Assembly: GCF_011007365.1 (NCBI RefSeq)
Contig: NZ_WFKM01000012.1
Span: 124,001-188,000, forward strand
Source: Sphingobacterium sp. xlx-96
Lineage (GTDB): Bacteria > Bacteroidota > Bacteroidia > Sphingobacteriales > Sphingobacteriaceae
Direction: 5' to 3'
DNA: 64,000 nucleotides
Part shown: positions 34,374 through 43,016 of the stretch, piece by piece
Position numbering within the stretch: the first letter of the stretch is position 1
How the letters are laid out: each line of letters begins with the position of its first letter
The notes under the pieces: model-generated
The model's input: only the letters and a program-made list of their open reading frames with translations
Database searches by the model: none
What the model was told of the DNA's origin: nothing
Made by a program: the position numbers and the translations under genes

Positions 34374-35240
34374 ATGGAAAAACAAGTTAATGCGGATGAA
34401 TTTGTAGAACGTTTCATGATAGGTAGTCAGGAACACTTAAAACATCAACAATTTCCGGTCAAAATATTCCCCCTCAGCGAAATTGCTCCTTATATTAAGT
34501 TTCCTACTCCGCCTATTTTTTTAGGATACAATCTACTTGTCCATCTCACAGAGGGATATTTTACACACCAGATCGGCCCTAAGGAATATATGGTGAAGGC
34601 ACCTGCTATCCTTATCAGTAGCTATGGCAACATCTCTGCAGTAAAGGCTGCTGATAAATCAGTAAATGGACACTGTATACTGATCAATGAAGCGGCTATG
34701 ACTTCGATTTTCAGAGCCCAGGAAATTTTGAACATATTTAGCATTTCGCCACTGATCAACTTATCAACGGAAGATAGCCGAGATATCGATCAGTTATGTA
34801 AACTTCTGCGTAAAGAACTCTATGCAGATCATCCCTATAAAGAGCTAAATGATAGTCTGTTAAAATCTGTACTTCTAAAAGTAATTAAACTTTCCTCTTC
34901 GAATAAGCTATTGAATAGAAAACAAGAGATTGCGATGCGGTTTAAACATCTTGTTCACAAGAATTTTAAAAAACATAAGCATATAGGTTTTTATGCTGAC
35001 AAGCTTGCTGTCTCGACCAACTACTTAAACCGATGTGTTTTTTCTGTTTTCAATAGCTCGTCTAAAGAGCTTATACTCGAGGTGTGTATTATGCATAGCC
35101 AATTACTTCTTTTTGAATCCAACAAGAGCATTTCGGATATCTGTTACGAATTGGATTTTTCTGATCCTTCTTACTTTTCACGTGTTTTTAAAAAGATAGT
35201 TGGACTCTCTCCAACAGAATATCGAAATAATGCTAAATAA
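34374..35240 (+). CDS. AraC-family transcriptional regulator
   Basis: A 288-residue protein with a C-terminal double helix-turn-helix (about residues 190-285): HIGFYADKLAVSTNYLNRCV, then SISDICYELDFSDPSYFSRVFKKIVGLSPTEYR in two pieces. The N-terminal ~170 residues form a cupin-like ligand domain that I cannot assign to a ligand. The acyl-CoA dehydrogenase gene starts about 200 bp downstream in the same direction and could be a target. Confidence 0.88.
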   Translation: MEKQVNADEFVERFMIGSQEHLKHQQFPVKIFPLSEIAPYIKFPTPPIFLGYNLLVHLTEGYFTHQIGPKEYMVKAPAILISSYGNISAVKAADKSVNGHCILINEAAMTSIFRAQEILNIFSISPLINLSTEDSRDIDQLCKLLRKELYADHPYKELNDSLLKSVLLKVIKLSSSNKLLNRKQEIAMRFKHLVHKNFKKHKHIGFYADKLAVSTNYLNRCVFSVFNSSSKELILEVCIMHSQLLLFESNKSISDICYELDFSDPSYFSRVFKKIVGLSPTEYRNNAK

Positions 35241-35441
35241 AAAAAGCACGATTTGTCCTAGTATTGGTACGAGATAAGACACATAACACGACACATTATC
35301 CGCTATTTTTGTAATAAGGAAACGATTAAAGGAAATTTAACGCAGCAATACTTATCAATGCCCGTAAGAACATTGTTTTGTTTTGTGCTAGGATTGTCCT
35401 TAAATTTGTTTACTCAATGTTTCAATTAAAAAACGTTTGTT

Positions 35442-36965
35442 ATGCTTAATCTAACGGAACAAATCGGTGTTCATCAAGATTTCAATCTGTATATAAAATC
35501 CTTTAAGGAGCGGTTGTCTAGTTTATTCAATACTGAATATGATTATAATTCTATCAGTTTGTCTAGGGGGCTCCCTCCCACATTTTTGAGTGAGATCATG
35601 GCGATGAACCCACTTTCAGTAGCTATTCCTGAAGAACATGGTGGCAGAGGCGTGCACGTCAAGGAATGTCTGGGCGTATTATCCGCCGCATCTTATGAGT
35701 CACTATCGCTATCGCTCATGTTTGGTATTAATATCGCTTTATTCCTGGAGCCTTTTGCCAAATATGCTGACCCGTCTTTACACGCTAGCGTCTTCAAACG
35801 TTTCTTAGAAGATAAAGCTATGGGCGGCTTGATGATTACAGAACCCGGTTATGGCAGTGATGCCTTGAGCATGCGCACTGCCCATGAACTGCAAGGTGAC
35901 ACCTATACCATCAAAGGACAAAAGCACTGGCAAGGCTTAACGGGTGCTGCTGACTTTTGGTTAGTCACTGCCCGGAAAACTGTGGCTAATGGTGAATTAG
36001 CAAGAGATATTGATTTCTTTGTAACGGATAACGCTATCGAAGACCAAAAGATCATCGTTCAAAGGAAATTTAATAACCTAGGTCTTTATGCCATTCCATA
36101 CGGTCTGAATGATATTAACATCAAAGTCCCCGCTGTACAGAAGTTGGTAGCTGAAAGCACGGGTATCAAATTGATGTTGGATACGTTGCACCGTAGCAGG
36201 TTGCAATTTCCTGGTATGGGTATGGGATTCATAAAGCGTCTTTTGGATGAGTCTTTATTACACTGTAAGACAAGACGCGTTTCGGGACAGCCATTGAGTG
36301 AGATAGATGCTGTAAAGTTTCAATTATCACGTATCCAAGCGGCCTACACCTTATGCTCGGCCATGTGCTCCTACAGCAGCAGCATGAGTTCTATAGCCGA
36401 GGATTTGTTTGGTAATGCAGTTGATGCCAATAGTGTGAAAGCACTAGTTACTGATTTGATGCAGGAATCCGCTCAAATAGCACTACAGCTGGCCGGGGCA
36501 AATGGATATCGCCTAGATCATATCGCTGGTCGAAGCGTAGTAGACAGTAGACCCTTCCAGATTTTTGAAGGATCTAATGAAATGCTTTATTCGCAGGTCG
36601 CTGATGCTGTAGTACGGGTGATGCGCAAAACGAAAGTCAGCAATCTGCTCGATTATCTAAAAAGCTACGAGCTTACAAAAGATGCGGCAGAAATATTCGG
36701 TAGTACTTTGAACATTAACCTCCCGGATCAAACTAAACAACGCCAGATGGTTACATTGGGGAGAATGATTGCACGTGTAGTCTGCTTCCAGTTTGTAGTA
36801 CATTCTAACCATCGCGGTTTCAACAATGAAATGACCGAGATAACCCGCCAGCACATACAAATGGACTTGAGCATGTTGGCAGGGCAATGGTCAGCAGGCA
36901 CACAGGCAGATCCATTAATGGACTACGAAGAAGGTAGCGATTGGACAAATTTTATACATCAATAA
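35442..36965 (+). CDS. Acyl-CoA dehydrogenase family protein
   Basis: A 507-residue flavoprotein. It has the usual segments: an N-terminal helical part, LMITEPGYGSDALSM (FAD-facing motif), a beta domain (DTYTIKGQKHWQGLTGAA), and a C-terminal helical domain with QLAGANGYRLDH and IFEGSNEM (typical ACAD end with catalytic-base region). It is longer than standard ~380-residue enzymes because of a ~100-residue C-terminal extension. It dehydrogenates an unknown acyl-CoA or related thioester. Confidence 0.85.
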   Translation: MLNLTEQIGVHQDFNLYIKSFKERLSSLFNTEYDYNSISLSRGLPPTFLSEIMAMNPLSVAIPEEHGGRGVHVKECLGVLSAASYESLSLSLMFGINIALFLEPFAKYADPSLHASVFKRFLEDKAMGGLMITEPGYGSDALSMRTAHELQGDTYTIKGQKHWQGLTGAADFWLVTARKTVANGELARDIDFFVTDNAIEDQKIIVQRKFNNLGLYAIPYGLNDINIKVPAVQKLVAESTGIKLMLDTLHRSRLQFPGMGMGFIKRLLDESLLHCKTRRVSGQPLSEIDAVKFQLSRIQAAYTLCSAMCSYSSSMSSIAEDLFGNAVDANSVKALVTDLMQESAQIALQLAGANGYRLDHIAGRSVVDSRPFQIFEGSNEMLYSQVADAVVRVMRKTKVSNLLDYLKSYELTKDAAEIFGSTLNINLPDQTKQRQMVTLGRMIARVVCFQFVVHSNHRGFNNEMTEITRQHIQMDLSMLAGQWSAGTQADPLMDYEEGSDWTNFIHQ

Positions 36966-37003
36966 CAGTTGAAACATAACTTAGATAGGTATCTAAAGTT
37001 ATC

Positions 37004-37050
37004 GCTATAAAAAAAGCCTGTGACTATACGTCACAGGCTTTTTTTATAGC
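37004..37050. terminator. Bidirectional intrinsic terminator
   Basis: A 21-bp perfect stem with 5-nt loop TATAC sits between the convergent acyl-CoA dehydrogenase and FemAB genes. The core is AAAGCCTGTGAC/GTCACAGGCTTT, with A and T runs at both ends. Confidence 0.93.
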
Positions 37051-37060
37051 TAGTTTAAAA

Positions 37061-38185
37061 TCAACTTAGGTGATAGCTTTGATTTTTAAATTCCATTGAA
37101 ATGTAGTATTGATACTTTTGCTTATCAAGTGGATAATCCCAACAGCCTAAGCGGTGATAAATATCCCCTCCAAATCCAGACTTGAACCTATAAAGTCCAT
37201 AAAGTGGATGCGAGGGATCTGCCTGAGGAGCTACTCCAAAAAAATCATACTCGGTACACCCCAGTTCTCGTGCAATTTGCATGGCTCGCCATTGCAACGC
37301 ATAGGTTGCCATATAATTTCTATTCTCCGTTGCCGACGCCCCATAGAGGTATGTTCCTCTATTCGCGGCGACGACCAAGAACATAGCCGCTAGTGGTGTT
37401 TCATCAACTTCAGCAACCAAAAGATATACATCCGCTGGCGATAGCGTATCATTTGCCCGTGCGGAAAGCACGATCTTGAAATAATTAATATCGTGAAGGA
37501 AAAAGTTATTGCGCTCGGCCGTTTGTCGGTACAAATCGTACCAGACATCTATACTTTCTAAACCTAGCGATTGAATACGAACGCCTTTTCGTGCGGCAAG
37601 ATTAATATTATACCGCGTCTTAGGCTTCATTCGTGCAAGCAGCATTTCATCATCTCGCTTCAGATTCATGAATATGGTATTTGATGGTAGAATGTCTGTA
37701 TTGGCTTTATGTAGATTCCAATGCGTTGTATTGAAATTAAGTCGCATTTCCTGAATACGTCTATCAGGCACACCCAACCAGTTGCCGTGCAGATCGTAAC
37801 AATCATCATCTTTTGCCCAATGAGATTCCCAAGATAAATCATACCGAATCATGATACAATTCTGCGGTAGATAAGATCGCAGACTCTCGGAAAGTTGCTC
37901 TAGAAAATAACCTTGATTTTCTTCAGAAGGTTCCACTTCTGGGCCGTAAGGTACATAAGCAATACAGTGTTCCTTATCTATCGCCTGTATGATAACTAAA
38001 AAATCGCCTATCAAATAACCTGTATCTGTTGTATCTACATACAAATCGGATAACTTGGTCTCAAAATTAAAAGCTTTGGACTGCAATCCCTGTAATTTCT
38101 TAACTGCTGACCAATATGCTGTCTGCTGAATAATGCCTGTTCGGTATAAGTCTTCAACTTCCTTGTCCTGAATATCTGCTATCAT
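37061..38185 (-). CDS. FemAB/GNAT-fold peptidoglycan-bridge-type acyltransferase
   Basis: A 374-residue protein built from two GNAT-like halves, as in FemX/FemAB. Landmarks are GYLIGDFLVII and YVPYGPEVEP in the first half. The second has LARMKPKTRYNINLAARKGV, the LVAEVDETPLAAMFLVVAAN beta pair, and YLYGASATENRNYMATYALQ. It ends with CTEYDFFGVAP and LYGLYRFKSGFGGD. This Lys-rich K-P-K-T-R-Y-N-I segment is the family hallmark. It likely attaches amino acids to a cell-wall precursor or a lipid. Substrate unknown. Confidence 0.85.
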   Translation of the reverse strand: MIADIQDKEVEDLYRTGIIQQTAYWSAVKKLQGLQSKAFNFETKLSDLYVDTTDTGYLIGDFLVIIQAIDKEHCIAYVPYGPEVEPSEENQGYFLEQLSESLRSYLPQNCIMIRYDLSWESHWAKDDDCYDLHGNWLGVPDRRIQEMRLNFNTTHWNLHKANTDILPSNTIFMNLKRDDEMLLARMKPKTRYNINLAARKGVRIQSLGLESIDVWYDLYRQTAERNNFFLHDINYFKIVLSARANDTLSPADVYLLVAEVDETPLAAMFLVVAANRGTYLYGASATENRNYMATYALQWRAMQIARELGCTEYDFFGVAPQADPSHPLYGLYRFKSGFGGDIYHRLGCWDYPLDKQKYQYYISMEFKNQSYHLS

Positions 38186-38408
38186 GTTTCCTTTTATTCT
38201 TTTTTTGAATAAAACATACTGAAATAAACCCTATCAATATGCCAAAAGTGGCAAACATATCTATTATTAATGGATAATACCAGAAGCTATTGTTGATTTA
38301 ATGTTAAAAAGCCTGTCTATCTAAACCTCAATAGTGCAGGGAAAAATACTAATTTGCTGTGATCTTATTTTTTGCGGCTACATAACGATCAACCTTCTCC
38401 ATCAATAG

Positions 38409-38657
38409 CTAGGATAAAACGACACAAACGGCTCCTACATAACCGACGATAAGCAAACCAGATATACCGGCACTATAGGCACATGCAGATACAATATTCC
38501 CAAAAGAAGAAGCGCTGATATCCACGGCTTTGAAAAGCATATCACCTAAGGGGGGCATTACCATAAAATCCAGCACAACGGTAAACGGTGTCAACGCCAA
38601 TAAAAAAACGGTCTTTTCATAACTTGAAAAACTGGATTGAATAACGGCTTCGGACAT
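38409..38657 (-). pseudogene. Truncated MFS transporter remnant
   Basis: The 82-residue frame matches the start of MFS exporters: YEKTVFLLALTPFTVVLDFM, VMPPLGDMLFK, and FGNIVSACAYSAGISGLL, covering roughly the first two helices. Then it runs into an unrelated tail (IVGYVGAVCVVLS) and stops. About 80% of a full transporter is missing. Confidence 0.75.
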
Positions 38658-38734
38658 AGAATAGCTTTGTTGAAGCTTAAAAGTAAGGAATATTTTAAAA
38701 TTATGTGATGGGGTGTTTTATCCTTTCCTCTCCT

Positions 38735-39391
38735 TTATCCTTTCCTCACCAAGAGGCTATCACAGACCAACGAAGTCAACATAACGCCTACTCTTCCCAA
38801 ATAACTCACATGCATACTCTTATCAAAATCCTCAATATCTTCGATGCGGATACTTATCCCTAATCCTAGCTCACGCGCATCAAGGTATTTCAAAAGAGAC
38901 GACGACGACTGTCCGACAGCCATCAATTCTACCTCATCTCCCACCTGACACTCACTAAGTTTTAAATATGGGGCTTCTGCGACATTACCCTCCTTGTTAG
39001 GGATTGGAGACCCATGGGGGTCTACGGTAGGGTATCCCAAAAGTTCGTCCATCTTATTGAAAAAATCGGGGGCGTGTATATGCTCTATCTGCTCTGCAAT
39101 ATGATGTACTTCGTCCCATCCAAATCCCATTTTCTCGACCAAATACATCTCGGTCAAACGGTGCTTCCGAATTACCAATGCAGCCTGTAAACGCCCTTCG
39201 TCAGTCAACTTCAGGGGTTTATAATTTTCATGAATGACAAACCCCTTGTCGGCAAGCCGCTTCATCATGCTGTTTACGGTCGGCATTTTTATATCCAGAA
39301 ACCGACTGACCTCATTGACCGTAGCCTCTCCCTTTGTTGCAGACAACATAAATAAAGCCTTCAGATAGTTTTCCTCTATGGGCGTGTTCAT
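38735..39391 (-). CDS. DtxR/MntR-family metal-dependent repressor
   Basis: A 218-residue regulator from ATG 39391. N-terminal winged helix (NYLKALFMLSATKGEATVNE, then TVNSMMKRLADKGFV), the dimerisation region with metal-ligand residues (RLTEMYLVEKMG, WDEVHHIAEQIEHIHAPDF), and a C-terminal SH3-like FeoA domain (LKLSECQVGDEVEL). It represses metal uptake when Mn(II) or Fe(II) is bound. It is divergent from a ZIP transporter, and a matching dyad lies between them, so it probably controls both. Confidence 0.9.
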   Translation of the reverse strand: MNTPIEENYLKALFMLSATKGEATVNEVSRFLDIKMPTVNSMMKRLADKGFVIHENYKPLKLTDEGRLQAALVIRKHRLTEMYLVEKMGFGWDEVHHIAEQIEHIHAPDFFNKMDELLGYPTVDPHGSPIPNKEGNVAEAPYLKLSECQVGDEVELMAVGQSSSSLLKYLDARELGLGISIRIEDIEDFDKSMHVSYLGRVGVMLTSLVCDSLLVRKG

Positions 39392-39445
39392 ACACAAATC
39401 TACAAATTATTAGAGTATGCAAACATATTTGTTGAGAATAATTTT

Positions 39446-39461
39446 GTTAGAATAATCTAAC
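39446..39461. promoter_or_regulatory. Likely DtxR-family operator
   Basis: GTTAGA-ATAA-TCTAAC is a perfect 6-4-6 dyad in the 118-bp gap between the regulator and the ZIP transporter. Its TTAG...CTAA ends resemble the known DtxR/MntR operator type (TTAGGTTAGCCTAA). It sits 49 bp upstream of the transporter ATG. Confidence 0.6.
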
Positions 39462-39509
39462 TTATTACTTTTGATAAAATAAATTAGCTCACGTTAAGCA
39501 ATTTCCGAC

Positions 39510-40331
39510 ATGTTTGAATCCATTATTTCATTTTTAGAGCAGACTGATCCAATTTGGGCAGCCTTTTATGCGACCATGTTTACCTGGTTGTTGACCGCCT
39601 TAGGTGCTGCTTTCGTATTTTTCTTCAAAGGAAACCACAAGAAATTTATGGATGGTATGCTCGGATTTACAGGAGGAGTAATGGTAGCTGCCAGTATATG
39701 GAGTCTACTTATACCTGCTATCGATATGAGTGATGGCGAAGGCTTTACAAAAGTAATGCCCGCCGTACTAGGCTTCTTGGCAGGAGCAGCATTTCTATTT
39801 GTCTTGGACAAAGTATTACCTCATTTACATGTCAACTTTAAACAAGTAGAAGGTATAAAGACACCCTGGCAAAAAACAACACTGCTCGTATTAGCCATCA
39901 CCTTACATAACATTCCAGAAGGATTGGCTGTAGGGGTATTATTTGGTGGTGTCGCTGCTGGTATTCCTGCCGCAAGTATCGGTGGTGCAATAGCACTAGC
40001 CATAGGTATAGGATTACAAAATTTTCCAGAGGGAATTGCCGTTGCTATGCCATTGCGACGGATGGGGATGAGCCGCCGAAAAAGCTTTTTTTACGGACAG
40101 CTTTCGGCTATTGTCGAGCCAGTTGCAGGGGTTACTGGAGCAATTGCCGTGGCGGCCTTTACGCCTATTTTACCTTATGCATTGGCATTTGCAGCTGGGG
40201 CTATGATATTTGTAGTCGTAGAAGAGGTAATTCCGGAAGCACAGCAAAATAAGAATTCAGATATGGCTACCATGGGATTTATAGGCGGATTCATCATTAT
40301 GATGGCTCTTGATGTGGCATTGAGTGGCTAG
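39510..40331 (+). CDS. zupT: ZIP-family divalent metal transporter (ZupT-like)
   Basis: A 273-residue inner-membrane protein with eight predicted helices. The metal-binding helices are explicit: TLHNIPEGLAVGVLFGG (HNxPEG) and QNFPEGIAVAMPLRRMG (xNxPEG), with a further Glu in FVVVEEVIPEAQ. It imports zinc, manganese or iron. Pairing with the DtxR-type regulator points to iron or manganese. Confidence 0.92.
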   Translation: MFESIISFLEQTDPIWAAFYATMFTWLLTALGAAFVFFFKGNHKKFMDGMLGFTGGVMVAASIWSLLIPAIDMSDGEGFTKVMPAVLGFLAGAAFLFVLDKVLPHLHVNFKQVEGIKTPWQKTTLLVLAITLHNIPEGLAVGVLFGGVAAGIPAASIGGAIALAIGIGLQNFPEGIAVAMPLRRMGMSRRKSFFYGQLSAIVEPVAGVTGAIAVAAFTPILPYALAFAAGAMIFVVVEEVIPEAQQNKNSDMATMGFIGGFIIMMALDVALSG

Positions 40332-40341
40332 AGAATTAAAA

Positions 40342-40977
40342 TTAATCTAGCCGTATTAACTTAAATTCAATGGGAAGTACTGGATAATCCAAACTATCCG
40401 TCTTGACTTTACTGATTTCGAGGAGCACGTCCATTCCTTCATAAACTTCACCAAAAACAGTATAATCTCCATCCAACCGAGGCTGCCCTCCAAATTTAAG
40501 GTAGCTGGCCCATTGCTCCGGCGTATATTTACGCCCTTTCTTTTCTTCCAGCTGAATCAAATCTTTCTCTAAGACGGGTCTGCCTACCACGAAATAAATC
40601 TGATTTAAAAATGAGGCTTTCGCGGGATTATCGTCCCGTCCAGCACCTAATGCTCCAACTTTATGAAAAGCTCTCTGGTCGAACTCGGGCCCTAACCTAG
40701 GCTTTGCACCAGAGGGATCAGCTCCCTCTCTATTGGCTATATCGACATCATGCTCACCACCTTGCACAACAAAATCAGCTATAACCCGATTAAAAAAAGA
40801 CTTCATATAGACTCCGTCCTCAACAGACTGTAAAATCAAATCCCTGTGCCGGGGTGTAAAATCGTAAAGTAGTACCTTAATATTTCCAAAATCCGTTTGG
40901 AATACCAAGCGGTTGGTTTGTGCCTGTAGGGATATTGTCCCCAACAAAATCATTATCAAGAGTGATACTATTCGCAT
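40342..40977 (-). CDS. Periplasmic cyclophilin-type peptidyl-prolyl isomerase
   Basis: A 211-residue protein from ATG 40977 with a signal peptide (IVSLLIMILLGTISLQAQ). The cyclophilin fold is shown by FQTDFGNIKVLLYDFTPRH, FNRVIADFVVQGGEHD, and DGDYTVFGEVYEGMDVL. An insertion after the QGG motif (DIANREGADP to GRKYTPEQW) is usual for the Bacteroidota subgroup. It catalyses proline isomerisation during folding of exported proteins. It converges on zupT with a 10-bp gap. Confidence 0.9.
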   Translation of the reverse strand: MRIVSLLIMILLGTISLQAQTNRLVFQTDFGNIKVLLYDFTPRHRDLILQSVEDGVYMKSFFNRVIADFVVQGGEHDVDIANREGADPSGAKPRLGPEFDQRAFHKVGALGAGRDDNPAKASFLNQIYFVVGRPVLEKDLIQLEEKKGRKYTPEQWASYLKFGGQPRLDGDYTVFGEVYEGMDVLLEISKVKTDSLDYPVLPIEFKLIRLD

Positions 40978-41201
40978 ATATATCAAAATAAAATTAAAGT
41001 TAACTTTCAACCCCAAACAAATTCGCCCTTATACCCAATATAAGTGTTTAAATATAAAAACGAATTTTGTAGCTATCCTCATCTATTTAGATTTTTTACA
41101 GATAAAATGTCAAAGATGTGTCATTTCAGATAAAAAACTTCCTATCCCCTTGCATAGTGTACAGATTACACTTATATTTGTGCTATCATAATTTAGGTTT
41201 A

Positions 41202-41252
41202 TAATTGGTTATAAAGGTTTTCATTCTCCCCGTTTGAAAACCTTTTTTTTTC
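41202..41252 (+). ncRNA. Putative small RNA with CUCCCC hairpin loop, copy 4
   Basis: Sequence TCATAATTTAGGTTTATAAT (41186-41205), then TGGTTA, matches the leader of copies 1-3. The stem is different (AAAGGTTTTC, 41213-41222, with GAAAACCTTT, 41236-41245), but the loop ATTCTCCCCGTTT again has 13 nt with CTCCCCG in the centre. A T run follows. The -33 TTG is missing at the expected place. Confidence 0.55.
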
Positions 41253-41801
41253 TGAAAGTTTTTGCTGTTTATCAATAATATTGCAATACAATGTTAGACC
41301 AGTGATTATTCATTGACCTATTTTCTTGTACAGACTAATTCGTTTCTGTTTCTTTTGTATGATTATTTATCATGAAAAGGACTTGATTAATAAAAACAAG
41401 AGTATAATTTTTTGTTCGAGCGCTAAAGGCATCAACTTTTGGTTCTTAAACGTCTGATATCAGTTTTTTTACGGGGAGTCTAACCACCAAAAAAGCGACG
41501 ATCTTTTATTTGGTAGGACGTGTACAGCTCGAAGCAAGACTTGGGGTGCCAAACTCTGATGCGACCTTAAAATAGTTTACAGACTTTATTTTGCACTGGG
41601 CTGTTTTGAAGAGGCATATAAGGCGGATTCTTGCCAAATGAGATCATTGATCAGATGGAGTTTAAATGCAGCTGACAATCCCGAACATCAACATATTTCG
41701 CTGATTTTTAGCGCTTTGTAATTTTCTTTTTACACTAAATCGTTTCATAGCGTCAAAAAAAACGGTACATTTCTATATTTATAAATTTAAACTATTTTAT
41801 T
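41253..41801. other. 550-bp gap, possibly with gene debris
   Basis: No intact gene is seen. One rightward frame (41568-41722) reads VYRLYFALGCFEEAYK and then RWSLNAADNPEHQHI, a protein-like composition, but it has no start and no family that I recognise. It may be the decayed end of a lost gene. Confidence 0.4.
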
Positions 41802-42080
41802 ATGAGAAAAGCAATCTTAGTGAGATTGACATTTTTGGCTTTAATATTATTGAACGCTTGTTCTGATAGAAGTCAGTTTGATGAATTTCAGTTCAATAAA
41901 GTCGGTATTGGTGACAAACTTGCGAACAATAAACCTTTTGCCATGTTCGCTGTAGAAGGAGACGCCTCTCCACAAGAAGTGGCTAATCAAAAATTGACCA
42001 AGTTAATAGAAGGTTTTGGAGTACAGAGAAACAGGAAAGCAGACAATATTTTAACTACCTTTGGATTAGCTAGGTATTAA
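41802..42080 (+). CDS. Small lipoprotein of unknown function
   Basis: A 92-residue protein with lipobox ILLNAC (Cys about 20). The mature part includes FDEFQFNKVGIGDKL and a C-terminal [15 protein letters not shown]. Its last ~100 bp lie within the 1026-bp duplication and are repeated at 42989-43105 without the 5' part. The next gene starts 22 bp downstream. Unknown function. Confidence 0.6.
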   Translation: MRKAILVRLTFLALILLNACSDRSQFDEFQFNKVGIGDKLANNKPFAMFAVEGDASPQEVANQKLTKLIEGFGVQRNRKADNILTTFGLARY

Positions 42081-42988
42081 TTACAGATTAAATTTTAAGA
42101 TATGTTTACACGAATAAATTTCTTGGTTTTTTTTACCCTATTATTTCAGTCAAGTTACGCTAGTAGTAGCGTTAACCCCTCCGCTATAGTTACAGAAAAT
42201 TTAAACATTTATAAAACACAGGCAACGGGTGGTGGCTATAATAGTCCAGATAGTATTGAGATGCAACTATTACCAAATGTGCTACTTCGAACCGAGGATA
42301 AAAAAATAGTACAATGTGTAATAATGAATAAGACAGAAGAAATATTGTATTTTGCTAATAAGTTTATAATAGAACGATTTGTAAATGGAAGATGGCAGAT
42401 TGTGCCTTTACGCGAAAATCTTGGATGGGAAGAATATCTTGGAGTTGTCAGGCCTAAATCGAAAAATTCACAACCATATGGTATTCCATTCATATTAGCT
42501 GATGAATTTAAAAAAGCTGGCAGATATAGGTTATGTAAAAAGCTTTGGTTTAAGAGTAAGCCTGAGCAGAAAATATTGGTGACAGCAGAATTTACTATTA
42601 AATAGTGAAGTTCTATACTATAACTTGTGTATGTAAATACTAATGGGTATTTCAACTCCATTAGTATTTTTTGTTTATTACTTTACAGGTCTGAATATAT
42701 AAATTGCTTATCGAAGCTGCCTTTACTTTTTTTCTGAAAGTGTATGTTTTCAGAGGCCACCAAGAACTTTCATATCTGTTGGTGATTCAATGGAATCATG
42801 AAAGTTTTGTTGTCTCCGACCGACTTTTCATCCTACAATACGATCGTAAATGGCATCCCACAAAGCTATTCTTTTTGTTAAAGCCTCTTTTGACACCTTT
42901 TTTATGGCATCCCATTTTGCTTCATCTTCCCCCGCTAGCTCCATGATCATCTGCATAGCAAGAGGCCCATGCTCATCGCCGTCCAATT
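41963..42988 (+). repeat. 1026-bp tandem duplication, unit 1
   Basis: The unit holds the 3' end of the lipoprotein gene, a complete secreted Ig-like gene and the 3' part of the DUF3050 gene (antisense). It is directly followed by unit 2. The junction shares CG with both original boundaries (GACGCCTCTCC and CAATTCGATATG), a 2-bp microhomology. Confidence 0.93.
42102..42605 (+). CDS. Secreted Ig-like domain protein, copy 1
   Basis: A 167-residue protein with a signal peptide (FLVFFTLLFQSSYA). A single beta-sandwich is suggested by QCVIMNKTEEILYFANKFII, ERFVNGRWQIVPLR, and KKAGRYRLCKKLWF, the pattern of the bacterial Ig-like families that carry N-x-T..E, G-x-W..VP and G-x-Y-R. The family name is inference. 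It follows the lipoprotein at 22 bp, so they are likely co-expressed. Copy 2 differs at 13 residues, all within the central ~75. Confidence 0.7.
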   Translation: MFTRINFLVFFTLLFQSSYASSSVNPSAIVTENLNIYKTQATGGGYNSPDSIEMQLLPNVLLRTEDKKIVQCVIMNKTEEILYFANKFIIERFVNGRWQIVPLRENLGWEEYLGVVRPKSKNSQPYGIPFILADEFKKAGRYRLCKKLWFKSKPEQKILVTAEFTIK

Positions 42989-43016
42989 CGCCTCTCCACA
43001 AGAAGTGGCTAATCAA
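42828..43016 (-). pseudogene. Chimeric remnant of the DUF3050 gene at the duplication junction
   Basis: The last 53 residues match the C-terminus of the DUF3050 protein ([20 protein letters not shown]). The first nine (MISHFLWRG) come from antisense lipoprotein sequence. The frame therefore arose from the duplication itself. It has lost over three quarters of the protein. Confidence 0.85.

Noticed and set aside
40913..41191. Plus-strand frame over the cyclophilin start
   Set aside because: It lies mostly antisense to the signal peptide of a clear cyclophilin gene and has no motif.
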